A stretch of 6,665 nt of DNA from Christensenellaceae bacterium (lineage in GTDB: Bacteria > Bacillota > Clostridia > Christensenellales > Aristaeellaceae). The position numbers were made by a program, and so were the translations under genes. Shown one piece after another: positions 1 to 5,058 of this stretch. The DNA lies in contig JAHHSO010000048.1 of assembly GCA_020025205.1 (NCBI GenBank), forward strand, positions 1 to 6,665, in the 5' to 3' direction. The notes beneath the pieces were generated by a model. The model made no database searches and was not told where the DNA came from. It saw only the letters and a list, made by a program, of their open reading frames with translations. The number at the start of each line of letters is the position of its first letter. Position 1 is the first letter of the stretch.

Positions 1-1
1 A

Positions 2-78
2 TGGTGGATTGAAGTGGACTCGAACCACCGACCTCCCGCTTATCAGGCGGGTGCTCTAACCGACTGAGCTATCAATCC
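2..78 (-). tRNA. tRNA-Ile, anticodon GAT, CCA encoded
   Basis: Read on the minus strand this is a complete 77-nt cloverleaf. It has a 7-bp acceptor stem (GGATTGA with TCAATCC), a D stem GCTC/GAGC, and an anticodon stem CCCGC/GCGGG around the loop CTGATAA. The T arm carries the usual TTCGAGT loop, followed by discriminator A and an encoded CCA end at 2-4. The anticodon GAT reads ATC and ATT isoleucine codons. The T stem closes with one G-U pair and no arm is damaged. A strong promoter sits directly upstream. Only one base lies beyond the CCA in this window, so I cannot tell whether it is a single gene or the first of a tRNA or rRNA cluster. Confidence 0.97.
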
Positions 79-89
79 GAACGAAGCAT

Positions 90-118
90 ATTATATACGT
101 TTGAGAGGAAAATGTCAA
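90..118 (-). promoter_or_regulatory. Perfect consensus sigma-A promoter of tRNA-Ile
   Basis: On the minus strand TTGACA (113-118) and TATAAT (90-95) are separated by exactly 17 bases. Transcription would begin near position 83, only about five bases before the mature tRNA 5' end at 78. Upstream of the -35 (about 119-150) the minus strand is A- and T-tract rich, like the UP elements common at stable-RNA promoters. Both hexamers match the consensus at every position. Confidence 0.92.
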
Positions 119-198
119 CAGTTTTTTCAATTTTTGAAATATTTTTACATTTATTCGATACGATGAGATTTTATTCATGGTTTTGAAAACTGCAAAGG

Positions 199-225
199 AA
201 AAAAGCGCAGCCATTACAGCTGCGC
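199..225 (-). terminator. Rho-independent terminator of the DUF308 gene
   Basis: On the minus strand a perfect 7-bp stem GCGCAGC/GCTGCGC (219-225 with 205-211) with a 7-nt loop is followed at once by six T residues (199-204). It begins about eight bases after the stop codon of the membrane-protein gene, and it insulates that gene from the tRNA promoter downstream. Confidence 0.93.
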
Positions 226-232
226 CTGAGAA

Positions 233-796
233 TTAAAGGTTTTTGTTAAAGGAAGAAAGACGGTGAATGCTCAGAAGATCGCTGATGGCTTCAACAATCA
301 GAATGACACCAATGACCATCATCAGCATGTCGCCATAGAAGCCAGGAAAGAAAACGATGCTTAGCGCCAGAAGCAGGGTTGCAATGGCAGAGATCATGGG
401 CAGATACCAGCGCGGGAATCCGAATTCCCGAAGGCTCAGCGCGTGTTTGAGGCCGCAGAAGCTGCCCACCATGATGACAAAGCCGAGAATTGTAAACAGG
501 AAGCTCATCAGGAAAGTTGGATTGATGAGAGAGAAAATGCCGAACGAAGTGGCAATGATGCCAATTACGAGTTCAAGCGTATAGGCATAAGAAGCGCGTT
601 CCATAATAAAGGAAATCACATTCAATACGCCGTATACGGTCACGCCGACGCCAACGAGCGTGCAAATTACGCGGGTGCTTGTATTGGGCATGAGCAGCAG
701 CACAAGACCTAAAATCAAATCAACAATGGCAGCAAATGTAAAGCTCAGCTTAAAATTGTGCAGAGCGGCAATAAAAGGATTGTCTACGCGTTTCAT
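233..796 (-). CDS. DUF308/HdeD-like six-helix membrane protein
   Basis: This 187-residue protein is almost wholly hydrophobic. I see six likely membrane helices, at about residues 17-36, 41-64, 71-91, 94-115, 130-150 and 154-176. They fall in three pairs, each with a glycine-rich first half and a proline at or near its end (Pro37, Pro93, Pro151). That repeated pattern is typical of DUF308/HdeD-family integral membrane proteins. Enterobacterial HdeD is linked to acid resistance at high cell density, but most family members have no known role and none should be assumed here. Termini are short and hydrophilic, with no cleavable signal peptide. The ATG start at 796 is supported by AAGGAGGG (803-810) six bases upstream. 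No convincing promoter was found in the divergent region. A strong terminator follows the stop, so the gene appears monocistronic. Family assignment is fairly secure and function is unknown. Confidence 0.85.
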   Translation of the reverse strand: MKRVDNPFIAALHNFKLSFTFAAIVDLILGLVLLLMPNTSTRVICTLVGVGVTVYGVLNVISFIMERASYAYTLELVIGIIATSFGIFSLINPTFLMSFLFTILGFVIMVGSFCGLKHALSLREFGFPRWYLPMISAIATLLLALSIVFFPGFYGDMLMMVIGVILIVEAISDLLSIHRLSSFNKNL

Positions 797-899
797 GGTT
801 CGCCCTCCTTGTCAATGGATAAGAAAATCATTCGACACAAAAACGAAAAAACCTATGTATTCGGAAGATTTTCATGAAAGAAAAGATCAATGTGCCAGA

Positions 900-928
900 T
901 TGACACTGCAAGAAGGCGGATATATAAT
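900..928 (+). promoter_or_regulatory. Perfect consensus sigma-A promoter of the oxidoreductase gene
   Basis: TTGACA at 900-905 and TATAAT at 923-928 are separated by exactly 17 bases. Predicted transcription starts near 935, leaving a leader of about 50 nt before the ATG at 985. It lies in the divergent spacer between the DUF308 gene and the oxidoreductase. A 10-bp palindrome, TTTCATGAAA (870-879), sits about 20 bp upstream of the -35 and might be an operator, though a match this short could be chance. Confidence 0.88.
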
Positions 929-984
929 GAAACAATCAAAGCATTCGATAAAAGTGATGTCTGCACATCGGAAGGAGAATCAGG

Positions 985-1965
985 ATGACAAGATGGGGAA
1001 TTCTGGGCACGGGAACAATTGCGCACACGTTTGCGCAGACGGTCAAGGCGATGAATGGGGATGCACAATTATATGCAGCTGCTTCCCGCAGAAGCGAATC
1101 GGCACGTCAATTTGCACAGGAATTTGATATTCCCGTTTTCTATGACAGCTACGAGGCGCTGGCTAATGATCCTGATGTGGACATTGTATATGTTGCCACG
1201 CCGCACAGCCGCCATTATGAGGATATGGAAATGCTCATTCGTGCCGGGAAACCCGTCCTTTGCGAAAAGAGCTTTACCACAGATGCAGACCAGGCAGAAA
1301 AGATATTTAGACTTGCACACGAAAAAGGCGTGTTTGTAATGGAAGGATTCTGGACGAAGTTTCTCCCGATTTACCGCGAAATGGATAAGATCCTTTCGGA
1401 AGGAACGATTGGAGAAATTCGCACGGTGACGGCACAGTATGGTTACAAAACACCCAGACAGGAACGAAAGTTTGAGGCGGCGCTTGCAGGCGGAACGCTT
1501 CTGGACATTGGCGTGTATGCGATTGGCTTTGCCTGCATGGTGCTGGGATACTCGTTTGATGACGTGCTCAGTCAGCTGGTCATGAATGAAGCGGGAACAG
1601 ATGCAACGGATGCCATGATTCTGCGCAGAGGGGGCGCTGTGGCGCAGCTGACTTGCACGATTGGTGCAAATATGCCGACCCATGCGGCAATTTATGGTAC
1701 GAAGGGATTTGTGGATATTCCGGATTTCAAAAATCCGCAGAAGATGACGCTTTATGTGGACGGTCAGGTACCTGTAAAAATGGAGAGGCCGTTTGAAGTG
1801 AATGGTTTTGAATATGAAATCCGGGCGGCTATGCAGTGCCTGAATGCAGGCGAAGAACAGTGCCCCATGATGAATGCAGAACACACGGTTTGTGTTATGC
1901 GCATCATGGATGAGGTGCGCAGGCAGAACGGGCTGCGATTCCCATTTGAAAAAAGAGAATGTTAA
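985..1965 (+). CDS. Gfo/Idh/MocA-family NAD(P)-dependent oxidoreductase, dihydrodiol dehydrogenase-like
   Basis: This 326-residue protein has the usual family length and layout. An N-terminal Rossmann domain begins with GILGTGTIA (residues 5-13). Ser35-Arg36-Arg37 follows the second strand, which may favour NADP. The nucleotide-domain signature is ATPHSRHY (71-78) and then CEKSF (93-97). The C-terminal alpha/beta domain carries GFWTKFLP (121-128) and GGTLLDIGVY (169-178). Lys95, Trp123, Asp174 and Tyr178 have the same spacing as the residues I recall at the active site of mammalian dimeric dihydrodiol dehydrogenase (Lys97, Trp125, Asp176, Tyr180), so the catalytic set looks intact. The usual EKP motif is EKS here. 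Members oxidise or reduce sugars, inositols or diols in the cytoplasm. The substrate cannot be read from the sequence, and no sugar-catabolism neighbour helps. The ATG is supported by GAAGGAG (971-977) seven bases upstream. The gene has its own strong promoter and probable terminator. Confidence 0.92.
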   Translation: MTRWGILGTGTIAHTFAQTVKAMNGDAQLYAAASRRSESARQFAQEFDIPVFYDSYEALANDPDVDIVYVATPHSRHYEDMEMLIRAGKPVLCEKSFTTDADQAEKIFRLAHEKGVFVMEGFWTKFLPIYREMDKILSEGTIGEIRTVTAQYGYKTPRQERKFEAALAGGTLLDIGVYAIGFACMVLGYSFDDVLSQLVMNEAGTDATDAMILRRGGAVAQLTCTIGANMPTHAAIYGTKGFVDIPDFKNPQKMTLYVDGQVPVKMERPFEVNGFEYEIRAAMQCLNAGEEQCPMMNAEHTVCVMRIMDEVRRQNGLRFPFEKREC

Positions 1966-2006
1966 AATAGGGGCGGGAATGATAGGAACCTCTTTGCTGG
2001 ACAATC

Positions 2007-2044
2007 GGCAGGGGGGCACCGATCAAAAACCTGCCTCTTTTTTT
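2007..2044 (+). terminator. Probable Rho-independent terminator after the oxidoreductase gene
   Basis: A 6-bp stem GGCAGG (2007-2012) with CCTGCC (2030-2035) is followed by TCTTTTTTT (2036-2044). The loop is long (17 nt), so this is weaker than the other terminators here. It begins about 40 bases past the stop codon. ATCGG (2004-2008) could instead pair with CCGAT (2019-2023), and that pairing excludes the terminator stem. Confidence 0.7.
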
Positions 2045-2083
2045 AACGCCAGAAAGAAAAAAGAATCATTAAAAGGAACGGTT

Positions 2084-2176
2084 ATGCAAAATCGCTGTCA
2101 GGCAATGAAGAAGAATAGAGATATGCGGAAGGGACGGGCGTTGTTGTGGAGAGATGTACACGACTTTGAATTGTAA
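2084..2176 (+). CDS. Possible 30-residue basic small protein (weak)
   Basis: An ATG at 2084 is preceded by AAGGA (2073-2077) six bases upstream and opens a 30-codon frame ending in TAA at 2174-2176. The product is rich in Arg and Lys in its first half (MQNRCQAMKKNRDMRKGR), then has LLWRDVHDFEL at the end. It has no membrane helix and I recognise no family. It lies between the oxidoreductase terminator and the EF-G paralogue promoter, and I see no good promoter of its own. It could be a real small protein, a leader peptide or a chance ORF. Only the ribosome-binding site supports it. Confidence 0.22.
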   Translation: MQNRCQAMKKNRDMRKGRALLWRDVHDFEL

Positions 2177-2276
2177 AAATGCTGTTCAAAAATGGTTAAA
2201 AAGACAGAAGTGTGATAAATTGCGAAATGATTTTGTATGTTTCATCCATGTTCGAATAAAAAATAACAAAAAACAC

Positions 2277-2305
2277 TTTTCAATTTTCGTTCAATCTGAT
2301 ATAAT
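2277..2305 (+). promoter_or_regulatory. Extended -10 promoter of the EF-G paralogue gene
   Basis: TATAAT (2300-2305) is preceded by TG at 2297-2298, giving an extended -10 (TGnTATAAT). TTTTCA (2277-2282) lies 17 bp upstream as a four-of-six -35. Transcription would start near 2312, giving a leader of about 74 nt. The 100 bp upstream (2177-2276) is AT-rich and shows no gene. Confidence 0.8.
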
Positions 2306-2311
2306 GGGAAC

Positions 2312-2385
2312 AGATGGAAGCGGAGAGCGAAATAAACTGCTTCTGAATATGGCTGCCAGACAGCTGAAAAAGGAGGAAATCAATT
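2312..2385 (+). promoter_or_regulatory. Structured 5' leader of the EF-G paralogue gene
   Basis: The predicted leader holds two small hairpins. One is GAAGCGG (2317-2323) with CTGCTTC (2337-2343), including one G-U pair. The other is GGCTG (2351-2355) with CAGCT (2361-2365), which ends five bases before the Shine-Dalgarno AAGGAGG at 2370-2376. The leader also contains a 10-codon frame from ATG 2314 to TGA 2344-2346, starting within about three bases of the predicted transcript start. No known riboswitch was recognised. A regulatory role is inference only. Confidence 0.35.
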
Positions 2386-4464
2386 ATGAAGGAGTACATG
2401 GTAAAGGACATACGCAACATCGCTGTATTGGGACACGGCTCTGAAGGCAAGACAACGCTGGTTGAGTCGATGCTGTATGCGGCTGGCGTTATTGACCGTC
2501 AGGGTCGTGTCGAAGATGGAAACACAGTTAGCGATTATGATCCGGAAGAGATTAAACGGCATATTTCCATCAGTGCTGCCGTGGCGCCGATTGAAGTCCA
2601 CGGAAAGAAATTGAACTTTATTGATGTTCCGGGATATTTCGATTTTGCGGGCGAAATGGCTGGCCCGCTGGCCGCAGTGGAGAGTGCTCTGATCGTGATG
2701 AGCGCTGTTACCGGGCTGTCTACTGGTTTTGAAAAAGCATGGAACGCGGCCGGAAAGCGTGGATTGGCAAGATTTATTGCCATTTCTCAGGTTGACCGCG
2801 AGAATATAAATTACCATAAGGTGCTTGACGAACTGCGCAGCACATATGGAAACTGCATCGTTCCAATGGTCCTGCCGATTGGAGAAGGAGCCTCCTTCAA
2901 GGGCGTCGTTGATGTTTTGAGCGGAAAAGCCTTTACAGGCACCGGCAAAGACCGCCGGGAAATCCCGATTCCTGAGGATATGAAAGCGGCTGTCGAAACG
3001 GCTGTTGAAGCATGCCACGAAGCGGCTGCCTCCACAAGCGAAGAGCTGATGGAGAAATTCTTTGATGAAGGCAGACTCTCCGATCAGGAGATGCTGCGCG
3101 GTCTGTCTGCCGGCATTTATGCGGGCGACATTGTGCCGGTTGCGCCTGTTTCCAGCCTGGACGGCATTGGTGTGCGGCCGCTTCTGTACGCGCTGGCTAT
3201 GTATATGCCCAGCCCGCTGGAACACACGTATCATGGCATTAACCCGAAGACGAAGTCCATGCATATTCGCCATGCAGACATGAGCGAAAGCTTTACGGCA
3301 CAGGTGTTTAAGACGATTGCCGACCCATTTGTGGGCAAACTATCTCTGATTAAGGTGATTTCCGGTGTCCTGACGCCGGCAACGGCGCTGTTCAATGCCA
3401 ATGCGGACAAGCCTGAAAAGGCAGCGGGCCTGTTCCTTGTGCGCGGCAAAAAACAGATTCCTGTCAGCATGCTCTGTGCAGGCGACTTGGGCGCGGTGAG
3501 CAAACTTCAATACACATCCACTGGCGACAGCCTGTGCGAAATTGGCAAAGTTGTTCAGTATGACAACATTGATTTCCCGGCGCCGCAAATTTCTCTGGCC
3601 GTCTATGCGAAGAAGGCTGGCGAGGAAGACAAGGTCTTTTCCGGGCTGGCACGTTTGTGCGAAGAAATGCCCGATGTTGTTGTTGCAAAAGATCCGATGA
3701 CTTCTGAAACACTGATCAGCGGTCAGGGAGAGTTGGAGCTGGAAATCATTCGCCAGAAACTGCTGGGCAAGTTTGGCGCAGATGCTGTATTCAAAGATCC
3801 GAAGATTGCCTATCGTGAGTCCATACGCAAGACCATTCAGGTTCAGGGACGCCACAAGAAGCAGTCCGGTGGTCATGGACAATTTGGTGATGTGTGGATT
3901 GAATTCTCGCCGGCAGAGCCGGGCGTCGAATTTGAATTCGTCGATGCGGTAGTCGGCGGTGCAGTGCCGCGCAACTTTATTCCGTCGGTTGAAAAGGGAC
4001 TGAGGGAAAACCTTGTCAAGGGTGTTCTGGCTGGTTTCCCGATGACGGGGCTGCGTGCAAAACTGTACGATGGTTCTTATCATCCGGTGGATTCTTCCGA
4101 AATGGCATTCAAGACGGCAGCGCGCATTGCATATAAACAGTGTGTGAACGCTTCGCCGGTGCTTCTTGAGCCGGTGATGCACGTTGAAATCAGCGTGCCG
4201 GACGAGAACATGGGCGATATCATGGGCGATTTGAACAAGCGCCGCGGACGGATTCTGGGCATGGAACAGGCAGACGGCAAACAGCTGATTGTGGCAGAGG
4301 TTCCGCAGGCAGAGATGTTCAAGTATGCAACGGATTTGCGTTCCATGACGCAGGCAAGAGGAGCGTTCAAGATGACATTTGAACGTTACGAACAGGTGCC
4401 GGACATGATCGCAGCCAAGATTATTGAAGAACACAAGAATGATCTTGCAGAAGATAACGACTAA
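2386..4464 (+). CDS. fusA2: EF-G paralogue (EF-G2-like translation factor) with altered GTPase motifs
   Basis: At 692 residues this has the full five-domain EF-G layout. The G domain is about 1-275, domain II about 295-390, III about 400-475, IV about 475-595 and V about 596-680. EF-G signatures are clear: DPFVGKLSL (313-321), ISGQGELELEI (444-454), GGHGQFGDVWIEF (495-507), LYDGSYHPVDSSEMAFK (560-576) and GDLNKRRGRILGME (614-627). The P-loop GHGSEGKT (16-23) is intact. Three other motifs are changed: RGIT is RHIS (58-61), DTPGH is DVPGY (80-84, losing the catalytic His), and NKxD is SQVD (134-137). This marks a paralogue of the EF-G II type, not the housekeeping translocase. It should bind the ribosomal A-site region, but its GTP use is uncertain. 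The first ATG is chosen over ATG 2398 because AAGGAGG (2370-2376) sits nine bases upstream. It has its own promoter and terminator and lacks ribosomal-protein neighbours, unlike the usual str-operon fusA. Confidence 0.93.
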   Translation: MKEYMVKDIRNIAVLGHGSEGKTTLVESMLYAAGVIDRQGRVEDGNTVSDYDPEEIKRHISISAAVAPIEVHGKKLNFIDVPGYFDFAGEMAGPLAAVESALIVMSAVTGLSTGFEKAWNAAGKRGLARFIAISQVDRENINYHKVLDELRSTYGNCIVPMVLPIGEGASFKGVVDVLSGKAFTGTGKDRREIPIPEDMKAAVETAVEACHEAAASTSEELMEKFFDEGRLSDQEMLRGLSAGIYAGDIVPVAPVSSLDGIGVRPLLYALAMYMPSPLEHTYHGINPKTKSMHIRHADMSESFTAQVFKTIADPFVGKLSLIKVISGVLTPATALFNANADKPEKAAGLFLVRGKKQIPVSMLCAGDLGAVSKLQYTSTGDSLCEIGKVVQYDNIDFPAPQISLAVYAKKAGEEDKVFSGLARLCEEMPDVVVAKDPMTSETLISGQGELELEIIRQKLLGKFGADAVFKDPKIAYRESIRKTIQVQGRHKKQSGGHGQFGDVWIEFSPAEPGVEFEFVDAVVGGAVPRNFIPSVEKGLRENLVKGVLAGFPMTGLRAKLYDGSYHPVDSSEMAFKTAARIAYKQCVNASPVLLEPVMHVEISVPDENMGDIMGDLNKRRGRILGMEQADGKQLIVAEVPQAEMFKYATDLRSMTQARGAFKMTFERYEQVPDMIAAKIIEEHKNDLAEDND

Positions 4465-4472
4465 AATTTCTT

Positions 4473-4503
4473 CCCGGCGTGCATCGTTCACGCCGGGATT
4501 TTT
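4473..4503 (+). terminator. Strong Rho-independent terminator of the EF-G paralogue gene
   Basis: A perfect 9-bp GC-rich stem CCCGGCGTG (4473-4481) with CACGCCGGG (4489-4497) and the 7-nt loop CATCGTT is followed by ATTTTT. It starts nine bases after the stop codon and should block read-through into the rny leader region. Confidence 0.95.
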
Positions 4504-4606
4504 GCGCTGTAATCAAGCATAAAAAGACAGAAAAGAACAGATTGAAGCAGAAGAAAAAAGAAAAAGAAATTTTGTGAAAGACAGAAACTGCAAAAAAGTA
4601 TGAAAA
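4504..4606. other. Purine-rich A-tract spacer, no gene
   Basis: The plus strand here is very rich in A and G, almost without pyrimidines from about 4521 to 4571. AAAGACAGAAA occurs twice (4523-4533 and 4577-4587). No start codon with a ribosome binding site, promoter or hairpin of note was seen. It is probably non-coding spacer between the terminator and the rny leader. Confidence 0.6.
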
Positions 4607-4637
4607 TTGAGTTTTTATGAAATGAATTTTGTATAAT
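4607..4637 (+). promoter_or_regulatory. Weak candidate promoter upstream of the rny leader
   Basis: TATAAT at 4632-4637 is a perfect -10, but the best -35 (TTGAGT, 4607-4612) is 19 bp away, longer than ideal. An AGGAGG (4661-4666) lies downstream with no ATG at a usable distance. If active, the promoter would start a transcript that runs over the direct repeats and the second promoter. Confidence 0.35.
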
Positions 4638-4672
4638 TTTTTGCCAACAAAAGAAAAAACAGGAGGAGCATC

Positions 4673-4743
4673 ACAGATCGGCTTGACAGAAATTACTCAA
4701 AAACTGCCCGGAAATTTCGCTGAATTGACAGATCGACTTGACA
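4673..4743 (+). repeat. Pair of 16-nt direct repeats ending in TTGACA
   Basis: ACAGATCGGCTTGACA (4673-4688) recurs as ACAGATCGACTTGACA (4728-4743) with one mismatch, 55 bp apart. The second copy ends exactly with the -35 hexamer of the promoter at 4738-4766. A third TTGACA (4725-4730) overlaps the start of the second copy. Because 55 is not a multiple of three, a repeated peptide is not the explanation. Binding sites for a regulator, or a duplicated promoter fragment, are possible. Confidence 0.6.
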
Positions 4744-4766
4744 TAGCGTTCATTCAAAGTTAAAAT
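4738..4766 (+). promoter_or_regulatory. Strong sigma-A promoter 290 bp upstream of rny
   Basis: TTGACA (4738-4743) and TAAAAT (4761-4766, five of six) are spaced by 17 bp. Transcription would start near 4773. The long distance to rny means the transcript either is a separate small RNA or carries a leader of about 285 nt. Confidence 0.78.
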
Positions 4767-4772
4767 AGAATC

Positions 4773-4911
4773 AGTCGAAGTGAAAGCGTGTGCAGATGTA
4801 TTGTGCAGGTAAGCGTTTCGGGTAAATGGCCCGTTTGATACATGAATCTGATAGAGGGCGTTTTGTCGTGTGCGGCGATGCTTTTTTTCCGTGGAAAAAA
4901 GTAGTGCACAC
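4773..4911 (+). ncRNA. Candidate structured leader or small RNA upstream of rny
   Basis: From the predicted start near 4773 the RNA can form a long hairpin: ATGTAT (4796-4801) with ATACAT (4838-4843), or CAGATGTAT with ATAC and ATCTG (4846-4850) and a bulge. Next comes TTGTCG (4863-4868)/CGGCGA (4873-4878) with a TGTG loop, then TGC and seven T (4882-4888), which resembles a weak terminator. A competing fold pairs GTGTGC (4868-4873) with GCACAC (4906-4911) and TTTTTTC (4883-4889) with GAAAAAA (4894-4900). This buries the T-tract and removes the terminator stem. A second CGTGTGC at 4787-4793 can also pair with the same GCACAC. It matched no RNA family I know: tmRNA, RNase P RNA, SRP RNA, T-box and common riboswitches were considered. 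The product would be about 115 nt if termination occurs. Confidence 0.35.
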
Positions 4912-4927
4912 AAAGCGCTCTGATTTT

Positions 4928-4956
4928 AGCCGTTCCGGCAGAAAACAGGGACGGCT
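4928..4956 (+). other. Stem-loop in the rny leader
   Basis: AGCCGTTCC (4928-4936) pairs with GGGACGGCT (4948-4956) over 9 bp with one G-U, around an 11-nt loop GGCAGAAAACA. No T-tract follows directly; the next T-run is 20 bases on at 4977-4981. It is therefore not a standard terminator and may be a leader structure or an RNA-stability element. Confidence 0.5.
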
Positions 4957-4988
4957 GAAGAGGGGTGTATCTGTACTTTTTGCGCATA

Positions 4989-5056
4989 TGTTTCACACTG
5001 GTGCTTGGACAATATAAGATTTGATATGGAAAATTTAGAAGAAGGAGTGTGAAACA
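4989..5056 (+). repeat. 11-bp perfect inverted repeat bracketing the rny ribosome binding site
   Basis: TGTTTCACACT (4989-4999) is the exact reverse complement of AGTGTGAAACA (5046-5056), with 46 bases between. The right arm takes the last two bases of the Shine-Dalgarno GAAGGAG (5041-5047) and the spacer up to the TTG start at 5059. In an RNA containing both arms the hairpin could limit ribosome access. In DNA the arms could instead be paired operator sites. Confidence 0.6.
4991..5018 (+). promoter_or_regulatory. Weak candidate proximal promoter of rny
   Basis: TTTCAC (4991-4996) and TATAAG (5013-5018, five of six) are 16 bp apart. A start near 5025 would give a leader of about 34 nt and exclude the left arm of the inverted repeat from the RNA. 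The -35 lies inside that arm, so a protein bound there could block this promoter. Confidence 0.35.
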
Positions 5057-5058
5057 GG

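Noticed and set aside
1069..2019. Long minus-strand open frame opposite the oxidoreductase gene
   Set aside because: It is an antisense shadow of a well-supported gene. Its translation is Cys/His/Arg-rich and matches no family.
2198..2209. AAAAAGACAGAA shared with 4521-4532 upstream of the next gene
   Set aside because: It is low-complexity and A-rich, so a chance match in AT-rich spacers is likely.
2398..2400. Alternative ATG start for the EF-G paralogue at residue 5
   Set aside because: Its upstream GGAG is only about three bases away, whereas the ATG at 2386 has a full AAGGAGG at nine bases.
4767..4927. Long-range stem AGAATCAG (4767-4774) with CTGATTTT (4920-4927), suggesting a 6S-like closed RNA
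   Set aside because: The predicted transcript start near 4773 leaves most of the left arm outside the RNA, and the size and layout do not match 6S RNA.
4928..4981. Terminator made of the 4928-4956 stem and the T-run at 4977-4981
   Set aside because: About 20 bases separate the stem from the T-run, too far for intrinsic termination.
4760..4996. 78-codon minus-strand frame in the rny leader
   Set aside because: No ribosome binding site, low-complexity basic translation, and it overlaps the structured region, so it is probably a chance frame.
4826..5017. 63-codon plus-strand frame upstream of rny
   Set aside because: No Shine-Dalgarno before its ATG, no recognisable family, and it runs through the competing hairpins and the candidate proximal promoter.
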